A stretch of DNA of 64,000 nt from Akebia trifoliata (taxonomy: Eukaryota > Streptophyta > Magnoliopsida > Ranunculales > Lardizabalaceae), in the NCBI GenBank assembly GCA_017979445.1, contig CM030706.1, positions 16,044,967 to 16,108,966 of the forward strand, in the 5' to 3' direction. This document shows, in pieces, positions 11,965 to 21,800 of the stretch. Below the pieces are notes generated by a model that saw only the letters and a list, made by a program, of their open reading frames with translations, had not been told where the DNA came from and did no database searches. Numbering within the stretch: the first letter of the stretch is position 1; every line of letters starts with the position of its first letter. A program made the position numbers and the translations under genes.

Positions 11965-12178
11965 CTCTCATCATCTCACTGAAAGCAGCATCTGCTATAA
12001 CAAAAACATGGGGATGGTCTGTAAGTTTCTGTCTATAAGCTATGACGAACTCGTTAAAAAAAAGAAGTAAACCCACACTGCCATTTGAAAGCAAAACTAG
12101 AGCATCCTCCTTAGAAGTTGATTGTATCTTTCCAAACTCCCACTAACCATTTGAGAGTTGACACCAAATCTGAAGTTC
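11965..12178 (-). pseudogene. Class VIII myosin relic: SH3-like segment fused in frame to motor-head segment
   Basis: Read on the minus strand, a TTTCAG acceptor precedes an exon-like piece starting ELQIWCQLSNG, then WEFGKIQSTSKEDALVLLSN, the N-terminal SH3-like subdomain of plant class VIII myosins. About 12 residues later, in the same frame, comes NEFVIAYRQKLTDHPHVFVI followed by ADAAFSEMMR, from the motor head just before the P-loop, ending at a GTGAAC donor. About 60-70 residues that normally lie between them (including the PNPD/NEPS region) are missing, and one in-frame TAG breaks the first part. No P-loop exon is seen. Actin-motor function is impossible from this piece; it is a gene fragment. 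Confidence 0.7.
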
Positions 12179-12247
12179 CTGAAATAGAACCCTCTTGGGT
12201 TTATTTATGCATACCAAATGGACCACCTTAAGGAATAAGAAAGAAAT

Positions 12248-12272
12248 CACACACACACGCACGCGCGCGCGC
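12248..12272. repeat. AC/GC dinucleotide microsatellite
   Basis: An (AC)n run passes into (GC)n and then a short poly-C stretch. The alternating purine-pyrimidine tract could adopt Z-DNA. Confidence 0.9.
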
Positions 12273-13340
12273 ATGCCCCCCCCACACATGAAAAATCACA
12301 GCTTTACATATTTAACATGAAACCAAACAGTGAGTATGGGCCCAAAATGAACCATAATTCTCTCGTCATTAAATTAGATTCCTTTCACAGTTGGGTTTAA
12401 ATGCCTCTTACTTGGCTGACATTATGAAGCTCTGCCTGAACCCCAGATATATCAGGGCTTAGTTTACCCAAAATGGGACTACAATAACAGGAAAAACCTT
12501 CCAACAGAAGACAAGCCAAAGTATAAACAGCCTGTCAAGGTTTTGCAACACAAAAAAGTAGCTAATGTAGAACTTGAGTGGAAATATCCTTCATTAATCT
12601 AGCATCCCAAACCTAAAATGCATTGGCTAATCTATAATTTGTGTCTTCTAACTGCCAAGTGACCTACCCATTACTCATCACGGTCACATTTTTGAAGATC
12701 AAGTATGATTATATCAGTTATCATGAAAATCTATTTCAAGGTCTTGGTTTCCCCATAAACTATGAATAGTTGATATAGTATAGAAGATTAAAACTAAAGT
12801 AAACTTATATAGCATCAAACAGAGTTTCAAAGTATTTAAATTTACTAGAAGGGTAGCATAATGTACCGTCTTCGAAAAATAGTTGGCATTGTCATCGTAA
12901 TTAGACTTGATAAATGGTGGCAAAAAGAGTTCACTAGTATGGATAGTTTGTTTTCCAATGTCAAACTTTTCGAAGAGCTCTAAAATAAAGACATAACTGA
13001 TCTTTTAACGAATTCAAGTTTGTTTATAAGGATATCCGTGTTGGCATTCAATTGGAATTCATGACCTCATAGAAAGTGATGGTAACAACCATAATCAACA
13101 TTGAACGAAGTTGAAAAACAAATAGCCAAGACGAATAATAGTATGATGCACAAAATAGAAAGTGATGGTAACGACCATAATTTATATATGACACCCACTG
13201 AGAACAAGAAAACATATAATAAAAATTTAAATACGTAAAACATCACATAAATGGTCTATTTTTATATAAAATATTAGCTAGAGAAATGCAATTAATTTCT
13301 AAAAAATCAAGAAATCTGAGAGAAATGTTAAAAGAATGAA

Positions 13341-13341
13341 C

Positions 13342-13366
<25 letters not shown>
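13341..13366. repeat. TA dinucleotide microsatellite
   Basis: An uninterrupted (AT)n run of about 26 bp. Confidence 0.95.
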
Positions 13367-13376
<10 letters not shown>

Positions 13377-13867
13377 TGAAAATTAAATAACGAATCGAAC
13401 AACCTTACAACATCCAATTCAGAATCATCGATAGATCACCAAAATATTTAGATCAAGCATCGAAACAAAATCTCAAGTTCTAAAAAATTTAAGAAACAAC
13501 TTACCTGATCTCCAAAGCTTATAATGTTTAATAAAATCCTAAAAAATGATAACGAAGTAATCGAATCAATCTCTTTTAGAGATTAAGGACACCAACAGAC
13601 TATCAAAATCTCGCAGATTTAAAAAAACTCTGAAATAGATCGAGAGGAGAAGAAATATTGTTGATGTTCATGTGTCTCGCTTTGTAAATCAAATTAAAAT
13701 AACATGAAATCCTAATCGGTGGGAAAAAAATCGAATAACAAAATTACCATTCAACTTGAAGGTAAATACATTTGGGAAATAGAAACCAAAATTAATATAT
13801 TTTGTGGGATTACAAATCCCAGATCTCATCGTCAATAACCTAAATAGGGTTATGGATCTATCAACCT

Positions 13868-13884
13868 GAGAGAGAGAGAGAGAC
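13868..13884. repeat. GA dinucleotide run
   Basis: An (AG)n tract of about 16 bp. Further GA-rich, microsatellite-like sequence continues to about 14110. Confidence 0.85.
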
Positions 13885-14223
13885 TCACCTTAAAAAACAA
13901 CAGAGGACTTCACCTTCACTCCATCATTTCTAATGTTGAGAAATGAGAGATTAGAGATCGAGCAATCATATAGAGAAAGATTAAGCGATCAAATAGAGGG
14001 AGAGATGAGATCAATCAAGAGATCAAGGAAGATAGCGAGGGAAAGGGATATAGAGAGATCGAGACATTTGAGAGAGATCCGAGAAGGAGAGACACAGAGA
14101 GTGATCTTTGATTTTGTTCTTGATTTATAGAGAGAGAATGCGAAAAAAGATGAAAGGAGAGATTTCGTCACAGGTTTGTTAGGGTTTAAGCCTAAAACGA
14201 GCTGAGACGATGAGTTTGGCAAT

Positions 14224-15907
14224 TGTGGACACGAAATTCGTGGTCCATCGACCAAGGAATTTGAGTATTAAAATTTGACGGGCCAGGCCCAATAATTTTT
14301 TTCTTTAAAATTTGAGATTTTCACGTAATGGAAAGATGGAAGGTGAAATCGAGAGTGGGCTATAGGCATTTAAGTAAAAGGTGATAGCGATGGAAAATGG
14401 GCTGACATGAGGTTGTGAATGAAATTGAGTATGAGGATGGTGGAGTGATACTGGTTTTAATAGAAAAGAAAATGAATTAAGGAGAAGAAAAATATTACGT
14501 TAGGCCAAGGCATTTGTGGGGGCTACTATTAATGGTGGTGTGAAGAAGAAGATGGAAAAGAATAGTGAGGTAAGAGCTATTCTTCTTTCTTCTTCTTATT
14601 TTTTCTTTAGATTGATCCTTTTTTTTCCCTTTGTTGTTGCATGACCTCCTCTTTTATAAAGTGAGGATGGTGATTTTATGTGAATCCTCCTAGATTCTCC
14701 AATGATTTTTCTCTTCTATTTTAAGTGTAGATTCTGGCTTGATTAGAGTGTATTGCATGTCCGAATGAGAATTTTTTTGTTGGTTGAAACATACACCCAA
14801 GATTGTGGTAGGACTCAACATGTAGAAAGGGGTTTTCCATTCATTTAGGTGAAGATAAAATCTTCTTTGTAAGATTTCTTACCAAAAATAAATTATGGCA
14901 CATGGGTGTGATCTATTGACTTTTCTTTTAATTTTCCAAACTCGTCCTTAATCTTGATTAATAAAATTTGTCCCTTTTCTTGATTATTTCCATAATGGTT
15001 TGTTAAAGCCTTAGAGATTTCAAATTTAATGTTTGAATTTTTTTTTAAAAAAGGTTGGAGTTTAATGGTGGAAATGTTTTAACTAAGGTTTAAATTTAAA
15101 TGTTTAAAGGTTTAATATGCCGATAAATGTTCAAATGTCCAGGTTTAAATACTTTAAGTTTTAAATAATGTCTCGGTGTTTTAATTCTCGGATTGAGGCT
15201 TCAATTTTTGAATATATTTTTTTTATTTTTTATGAGCAAGAGTGTCATTCCATGTAGATGGAAATCGTCATTTTATGTGGAGAATTTTTTCATTTCATGC
15301 GGAATATTTTTTGTCATTTTTTATGGTGAAGTATGTTATTCTACACAATAGAAGTTGTCATTTTATGTCAATAATTTCGTCATCCTAAGCGTCGGAATCT
15401 CTTGATTTTGTCAGTTTGCGTGAATATTATCGAAATGCTAAGTTTTGTCCCAAAATCAGGTTTCTATTGAAATGAGGTTTCTAAGTATGAATTGAATGCT
15501 AAGGGTACTTTAGTCATTTTTTCAATTTTTTTGAATTTCAATGAAACATTTTATTTAGTTCCAATGTGATCATTTCTAAGTTTCGTGGTCCCATTTTTCA
15601 AACGTTGCGAGGTTTCTAAGGTTATCGAAATGTGTAGTGATCCTAAACGTGTTTAATTGCTAAATCGAGTGTGGAGGTGGCAGCGATCCTAAGTGTATGT
15701 AGTTTCTAAGTCAAGTGTGCCAAGGAGATAGAGAATGCATTCAAAGAAAACCGAGAGGTCGAGGACTGGGAAAAATGAAGGGAAAATTAGAAGAGGTCTC
15801 TTACAAATTTTTGACTCTTCGAATGTATTTTGTGCTTATCATTAGGAATCCACATCAACCGGGTGACGAATTATCAGAAGAGGTTGATGCAAAATAGGGT
15901 GTCTATA
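14224..15907. repeat. Decayed Gypsy LTR fragments
   Basis: The left edge reads TGTGGACACGAAATTCG, like a plus-strand LTR start followed by GGGCC-rich U3. The right edge reads GGGTGTCTATA, like the 5' end of a minus-strand LTR of the 2562-4302 group (mutated CA to TA). 15400-15900 shares phrases with 3850-4300 (gcgaggtttctaag, gatgcaaaatagggtgtct). The expected 3' landmarks of a minus LTR are not present in between, so at least two truncated LTRs are probably joined here. Boundaries inside are not resolved. Confidence 0.45.
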
Positions 15908-17257
15908 GAGTAACTTTGCGAACCTTTCCAAAAAAATAAAAAATTACTCTTTATTTTAAATGTTGCATTTCACATAAAAAATGAAAAAACAAATTATCAT
16001 ATAAATTATATTTTTGGCTTATAAAGAAAATCTAGAATTTAAAATCTAAATTAATAGTTTTCAAACAAAGTTTAAATATATTTGAGGCCAATAATATCCA
16101 AAATTATCTTTCTCATGCATTTCACAAATAACATATATTTGTTTAAGTGTGTAGGGTGACGAAGATCATGTGAAGGACTATCTAAATGCTATTTGATTTC
16201 CAAGAACCTTAAGTCTCTAACCTTAAGTCTCCTATTTTATTTTTAGATCTAACCTGTCAACTTTTGCAAAAAAAAAAGAAGAGGTTGGAGTATACTATTC
16301 ATGACAACAACCTGATTACAAGTGCATTCTTCAAAAAAATCATACATATCTCGAAAGGATTCCTCCATTAATAGCTCCTCGGCATGAGCCTAAACTAAAT
16401 ATTGCTCCTTAGCACGAGCCTAAATTGCATGATTGCTCCTCGGTATGAGCCTAGAATGCATGTTCTTCTTTAGTATGAGAAGAATAGAAAAAAATAAGAA
16501 GAAATCAAGTTGGGTAAAAAGGCTTATTTTTTTTAGTTTCATTATGTAATCCCCATCTCACTCCTCTTTTCGATCTAATCCCTCTCTTTTATATTCAAGT
16601 ACCTTTACTTTCATGTTATTTTATTTTCAAGTAATGTATATTAGTAGACTTACTAGTTTGAGGCTTGGGGGTAGAGGGTAATCCCTCTTTGTGAGGTAAT
16701 CTCCCTTAATAAGTCCTCGATAAGCTTCTTAAAAGTATTTTAGCTTTTAATAGATGTTATTTGACTTATGCAATTTGAATTCCTAGTTGTAAATTTTTTC
16801 TTTTATTTCCAATGGTTTAAGAGTTAGAGAGTAAAACCTTTGAGAGGTAATCTTCTCATTGTAAACCCACCCATGCATATACACTTGTACACACCACATT
16901 ATAAAAAGCATTAAGCATGGATGTGGGTCTCCTATGGATCCATATCTAAACTCTCTTGACTAAGAAAAATGACCATAGGGACTAAAGCAATAAAAATATG
17001 CTCCCAAGAGGGCACATAAACCTTTAAAAATGCTTGAGGGTTCAAAATAGTAGAATCCATGTGGTTTTTTACAAAAATTCCAAGCTCAATTTTTTTTTCA
17101 ACGAGCACCCATTTTCTTTTTTAGCTTATACACTAACTTCTTTTCTCTATTTTACAAGATTAGACTATAATCAATTTTTCCTAAATCTTCTCTATAATCC
17201 CCTTTACTTTCATAATCCAAAAATGAATTTCTTATATCAACTTTGGTCAACCTACTG
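15908..17257. other. Unassigned retroelement-like sequence
   Basis: A/T-rich, with no coding region that I can support. 16378-16470 carries short repeats also found after the integrase of element E. 16860-16930 resembles the mid part of the 44585-46507 LTR (catgcatatacac...cacac). It is probably Tat-element 3' sequence grading into an LTR. Confidence 0.35.
16378..16470 (+). repeat. Three copies of a CTCCTCGGCATGAGCCTAAA-type unit
   Basis: Units of about 45 bp, each opening with gctcctcggcatgagcct or a close variant (gctccttagcacgagcct). The same unit follows the integrase gene of element E at 53404-53530, which links this stretch to a Tat-type element. Confidence 0.65.
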
Positions 17258-17462
17258 GTAACCATCTTTGGGTGGGAGGGACAAGGTGCCTAACACCTTC
17301 CTTGTCCCTCAACCAAACCTCCTTATCTTAATTCTCTAGGTAGACCTTTCCCATTTAACTTTTGGATATGTGAGTCATTGTAGCAAAGAAAAAAAAAATT
17401 TTAAACTCATTTATGGTGTCTATTCACACCTTAATTGAATGGTGGAGACCTTTTTACTTATA
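17258..17462 (+). repeat. 3' end of a Gypsy LTR (plus strand)
   Basis: Contains the landmarks seen at the 3' end of the 44585-46507 LTR in the same order: GGTGCCTAACACCTTCC, a 'taggtagacc' block, 'gagtcattgtagca' and GAATGGTGGAGACC, ending near TTATACA. The 5' end is not found. Confidence 0.6.
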
Positions 17463-17654
17463 CAGATGAGCTCAAGACTCCGAAAAGTCTTGAACGTCCC
17501 TAGTCTATACCATGTTTTTGTCGTGTCCCTCATAACGTTTCCTATTGATGATACCAAATGGTAAAGGCAAAAATCCACACCCTACCCTGAGATCTATGAA
17601 CTCAAATGATATTATCTTGCTTCTCAAAAATCTTTTGGGTGTGCCAACGTCACA

Positions 17655-18093
17655 GACCTAACATGACTGTTTCGTGCTATGAGCTCTTGGAAAGTTAATT
17701 CAGAACAAAGGGAACATGGTTCCAAAAGACATAAGGTCAAGCAAAACTCTCTCGAACGGTGTGTCCCCCAAATCCTTGATTTCTAGGGAGTTTAGAGTTG
17801 TAGATTTCTTTTATGAGATGAGAATCCAACTTTTAGATGTTTCTTATTCCATCATTATCCTTATTAAGCAATCTTTGCTTAATTAGGATTTAGTCTCTTT
17901 TTGGAATCATTCTTTTCTTAGGTGCATTCTAATAAAAGAAATCTACAACTCCACACTCCCTAGAAATCAGGGATTTGGGGTGATATGTTGTTCGAGAGAG
18001 TTTTCCCTGACCTTATGCCTTCTGGAACTATGCTCCCTTTGTTCTGAACTAACTTTCCAAGAGCTCATACCACAGAACAATCGTGTTAGGTCG
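17655..18093. repeat. Large imperfect inverted repeat (arms about 160 bp, loop about 116 bp)
   Basis: The left arm 17655-17814 and right arm 17931-18093 are reverse complements at roughly 85-90% by eye, starting GACCTAACA and ending TAGATTTCTTTTAT next to the loop. Such a fold-back could be a MITE or a recent inverted duplication. A transcript would form a long double-stranded hairpin. It lies about 580 bp upstream of the IST1-like start codon. No protein is encoded. Confidence 0.85.
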
Positions 18094-18671
18094 ATTTCCT
18101 TTGTATCCCTATAAAACACGTGTCACTATCTCGAGGCTTGCAAATTTGACCTTCAACATAAATTATATTATCATATTATTATTTTTAAATAATCTTTAAA
18201 ATAATAATTAATTTTGGCATACATGTGCGTTTGCACATGCTTGGTTCTCCTAAAAATGCTGAAAAATAATTTTAATTGTTAGGGAACCCAAGAAAAAAAA
18301 TAAGACTATCGAGTTTGAAAAGAGTCACCTCAACGCTAACCGAGTCGAGTGGAATTGGCCAATTGCAATTTGTAGAACTATTGATTTATTATTCTTTAAG
18401 ACTTTGGATTAGAGTATTTGTCACAAAATCCACCTGAACCTCCAAACTTGGCGGCAGCGTGCAGTGTCTCACACCAAGCTACGTTACGTGTCCATTTCTT
18501 CCTCTCACTATCTCTTTACACGTGTAATTACTACGTCAGCAAAACCTAGAATCTAAAGAAATCTGTCTCGAAATAAACAAGTCCTTGTTCATTAAATGAG
18601 AAAATTATTAAGAATTCGATTTCTAAGAGAGCGTACTCTTAGTACAGCTGCAACCCAAAGAAAAAGAAAAT
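18094..18671 (+). promoter_or_regulatory. Presumed promoter and 5' UTR of the IST1-like gene
   Basis: Intergenic sequence between the inverted repeat and the start codon. It contains acacgtgt/acacgtg elements (G-box-like core, near 18116 and 18517) and tacgtcag (18532, a TGACG-type core on the other strand). No convincing TATA box was fixed. The assignment is by position only. Confidence 0.4.
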
Positions 18672-18869
18672 ATGGGGACGAAACTGGACGCGCTGCTTGG
18701 AAGAAGAAGAAGAAGCTTCTTCAATACCTCAAAATTAAAGACACTCGTAAACCTTTCCATCTCTCGTGTAGCCATCCTCAAGAACCAAAGGCAGGTCCGT
18801 TGCTCTCAAGCTCAGTCTGATGTGTGTCAACTCCTCAAACTTGGTCACCATGAACGTGCCCTCCTTCGT
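18672..18869 (+). CDS. IST1-like exon 1
   Basis: 66 codons. The start is ATG 18672 (MGTKLDALLGRRRR): the family begins at a similar LDALLG(R/K) motif and no upstream in-frame ATG fits. It ends ...ALLR at a CGT|GTAATT donor, phase 0. An overlapping frame from 18596 is a shadow. Confidence 0.85.
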
Positions 18870-21800
18870 GTAATTAACTAACTATGCACACCCAGCAACT
18901 CATCTTTGATCATTTCCATTGGTGTCAATAACATGTCTTTTGTTTTGTTGTTATTTATTCAGGTTGAGCTGGTGATGAAGGAGCAGAACATGTTGGATGT
19001 TTTTGCTTTGATACAAGAATACTGCCATCTCTTGATTGATAAACTCTTGCTCATCCAAAACAATAAGTTAGTTTTTTATTTTTTATTTTTACCTTTACTT
19101 TTAATTTTTGTTTTTATAATTTACTGGTATGTGGCATGTGCAAACTTACAGCTATTACATCTCCATTATTAAAAAAAATTTAAATTATATCAGTACGGTG
19201 TTCCGTTCCTATACATTGGAACTGTGTCTACTTGGCATTTTTTAATTGGGGTATAAACACACTGGCATTCGTGCACAGTTTGGTACTTTAAACTCCCACT
19301 AAGTTGTGCGCCACGTAGACAACGCTTCTATTTAGGGTAAATTATACTTTCAGCTCCTATAGTTTGACATAATTTCATTTTGACTCCTAACATTTTGATC
19401 ATTACACACTTACCACCCTTATAATTATCTAAAGGGTTCACATACCGCTTCTGTCAAATTCCTGTCATCCTAACAGTTAAATTCCTTTTATAGAGACTAT
19501 TTTGCAAACAGAAATATGCGTATGAAGAAAAGAGTTCAATGATTGTTTAGATTTGGGGTTTTTTAATTATTATTTTAAAATTAATATTTTAAATAATAAA
19601 AAATAAGAGGGTAAAATCGTAAAATAATATCTGAATTTTAAGATAGAGGGGAGATAACATTAGGGGGTCAAAATAAAATTATCCCAAGCTACAAGGGGTC
19701 AAATTGTAATTTACCCTATAATTTACTAGTAAGTACTAGCACGCACAAATGTATATGTGTTAAAATAATATTTATAATTATTTTAAAATTTCAAATACAC
19801 AATCTAATTTGGGTAAATTACTATTCCGTGAGTTGAATTTGACAAGAATACTATTCTAACTAACTATTCATTTTAATTCTTGTGCACGTCGGAATTCGAT
19901 GGATGGCTTTGAGAGCCCCAACCCACACTGTTCTGAAGTAGCTCATCGCGGCGGCCTGGTACTTGCCATAGACATTTCGACGCTCAAGTCAGATCGACAG
20001 AGGAACAGTAATCAGTACGTCCTCACCCTTAATCTCTCCAGTCCCCTTTTAATAGTGTCTACTGTGCTATTTAACCGCCCCGTACCTCACCCTCGGGTTT
20101 CCTCCTCTATAGGCTGTAATCATGGGATTTTTGCTGGTTCGACGAGGTTGTTTACCTGATCGAGATATTCTAGATCGATTGCGCTTATCTGCAGAGATCC
20201 TTTTCGAGATTTTCGAGATTGACGTGCACGCAACAGTATTGCGGTTTTCTCGAGGCCTAGCCTGTCCTATTTGGCAAGACTGGCTTCGCTTAGTGCTGCA
20301 TTGCCCTGCTAGCCAGACTAGGGAGGTCTCTACTTTGACCTGTCCTACTTGTTGGACAACGCCTTACCAGCTGATATGTGTCAGGTACCACTTGGCCGAC
20401 TTGGACATGTGTACGGTCAAGATTAACGTGCAATTATTTCCCTTTACAACTACCCCCTCTCGAGGATGCGTAAGATCTCTTTGTCTCCTCGAAATGCAAT
20501 TCTGCTTTCCTACTAGCTACTTAGGCTTTTCATAATTGCACTTGCTATTTTCGAATCGACGCATTCAGTGCAACTTCGCTTTGAATCTCCGCCAACGGCC
20601 CAGATGGATTCTTCTTCATCTGCATGCTACCATGTGTCCCCCGATTTGAGACCCTTTGGCTGGGTTCAAACTGTCCTCTCAGGCGTATGTGCTCCTTTGC
20701 TTCTCTTTATAAATAGGGGACTCAGTGCACACTTCATCTACTATCGTGCTGGAATTCTGCCAATTCGCTTCTGCACTTTTCTACAAAGACTCTTTTTATT
20801 TCTCATCCTACTTTGCTACAGTAGTTACCTCTTCGCTTTGAGGTAATCTCTCCATTTCTCTGTTTGTTTTGTTTTCATTTCTATACTTGGCCTTCTCATG
20901 GCCGTCACTATACCCCAACTCCGACGAAGCTTGTACATTCCTGCTTCGGTGTACTTTCGGGTTGGCAGTGACTTTGATACCCCTGGCGACTATTGTCAGG
21001 GAGAAATCTTCGTCTATGCCGGTCAAATCAAGGTCGGCTTTAGCTTCCTTCTCTCTGTTTTTCTCAGGGAGGTATTGAGTAAGATAAACCGATCCCTTGA
21101 GCAAATGTATGGGAACTTCTACAGTCTAGTGGAGGCTGTGGAGAAAATGGGTGTCAACCATAACGACATCCTCTCCCTATACAACCTGAAGGTGATTCCA
21201 ATCGGTCGGGATTCTATTTGCTGTCCTCTAAGAGTGCAGCTGTGGCTCTGATCCCTTCTCTCCCAAGCTCTAATAATGGGTGGCACAAAGACCCCCTCTA
21301 CATTTCCAGTGACTGGGAATTTGCCCGACATTCCCCGCGAGGGATTCAGAGTCCCTCAATCCTTCCAGGGTAATGCTACTTTTAGGTTACTGGCGGAAGT
21401 TGCCTCTTTCATTTACTCTACACACACTCAGTACTACTTTCTCAACTGCCTTTCTTTTTCTTGTGTAGAATCTTCTGCTCTGATGGTTGCGGAAGCTAAG
21501 AAGATACAACGTAGAGCATCCAAAGATTGGAGGTCAGAGGTAGTGGATCTCTGAACCAGGGTTGCTGAGAGAGTGGTGGTGGATGATCTTCTAGGTGACG
21601 TCCCTCGGCTACCTGCACGACGAGCTCTTTCAAGCCGTACCGCGGAGGATCTTGATCCACTTTGGTCAGCTACATGACGAAGGGATCCTAGTCATCCGAT
21701 TCCTTCCTCCAGCGTACGGGGCTCGGATTGTTTGATCCATTCGGAGTAGCACGATTTTAGTTATGAGGTTCTACCTGGGCCCTTCGACGTCATGAGCATC

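Larger units (their letters stand above)
11715..14223. other. Non-LTR stretch with a myosin VIII relic and microsatellites
   Basis: A/T-rich sequence without retrotransposon motifs. Besides the myosin fragment it holds an AC/GC microsatellite, a TA microsatellite and a GA run. Splice-like signals on the minus strand (for example around 12410-12480 and 13500) hint at further decayed exons or introns of the same locus, but I could not identify a product. The short open frames here look random. Confidence 0.5.

Noticed and set aside
12400..12560. Possible small exon (LSPDISGVQAELHNVSQ, minus strand) with AG and GT edges
   Set aside because: It does not match the neighbouring myosin as far as I can recall, and splice-like dinucleotides are common; too weak to annotate as a gene.
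13933..14255. Overlapping frames rich in Arg/Glu/Ser on both strands
   Set aside because: Generated by a GA/CT-rich low-complexity tract; no start or domain support.
14224..15907. A single minus-strand solo LTR covering this interval
   Set aside because: The right end is LTR-like, but the left end reads like a plus-strand LTR start, the GTGTTAGGCACC and GTCGCCACC landmarks are absent, and flanking 5-mers (GCAAT/GAGTA) differ.
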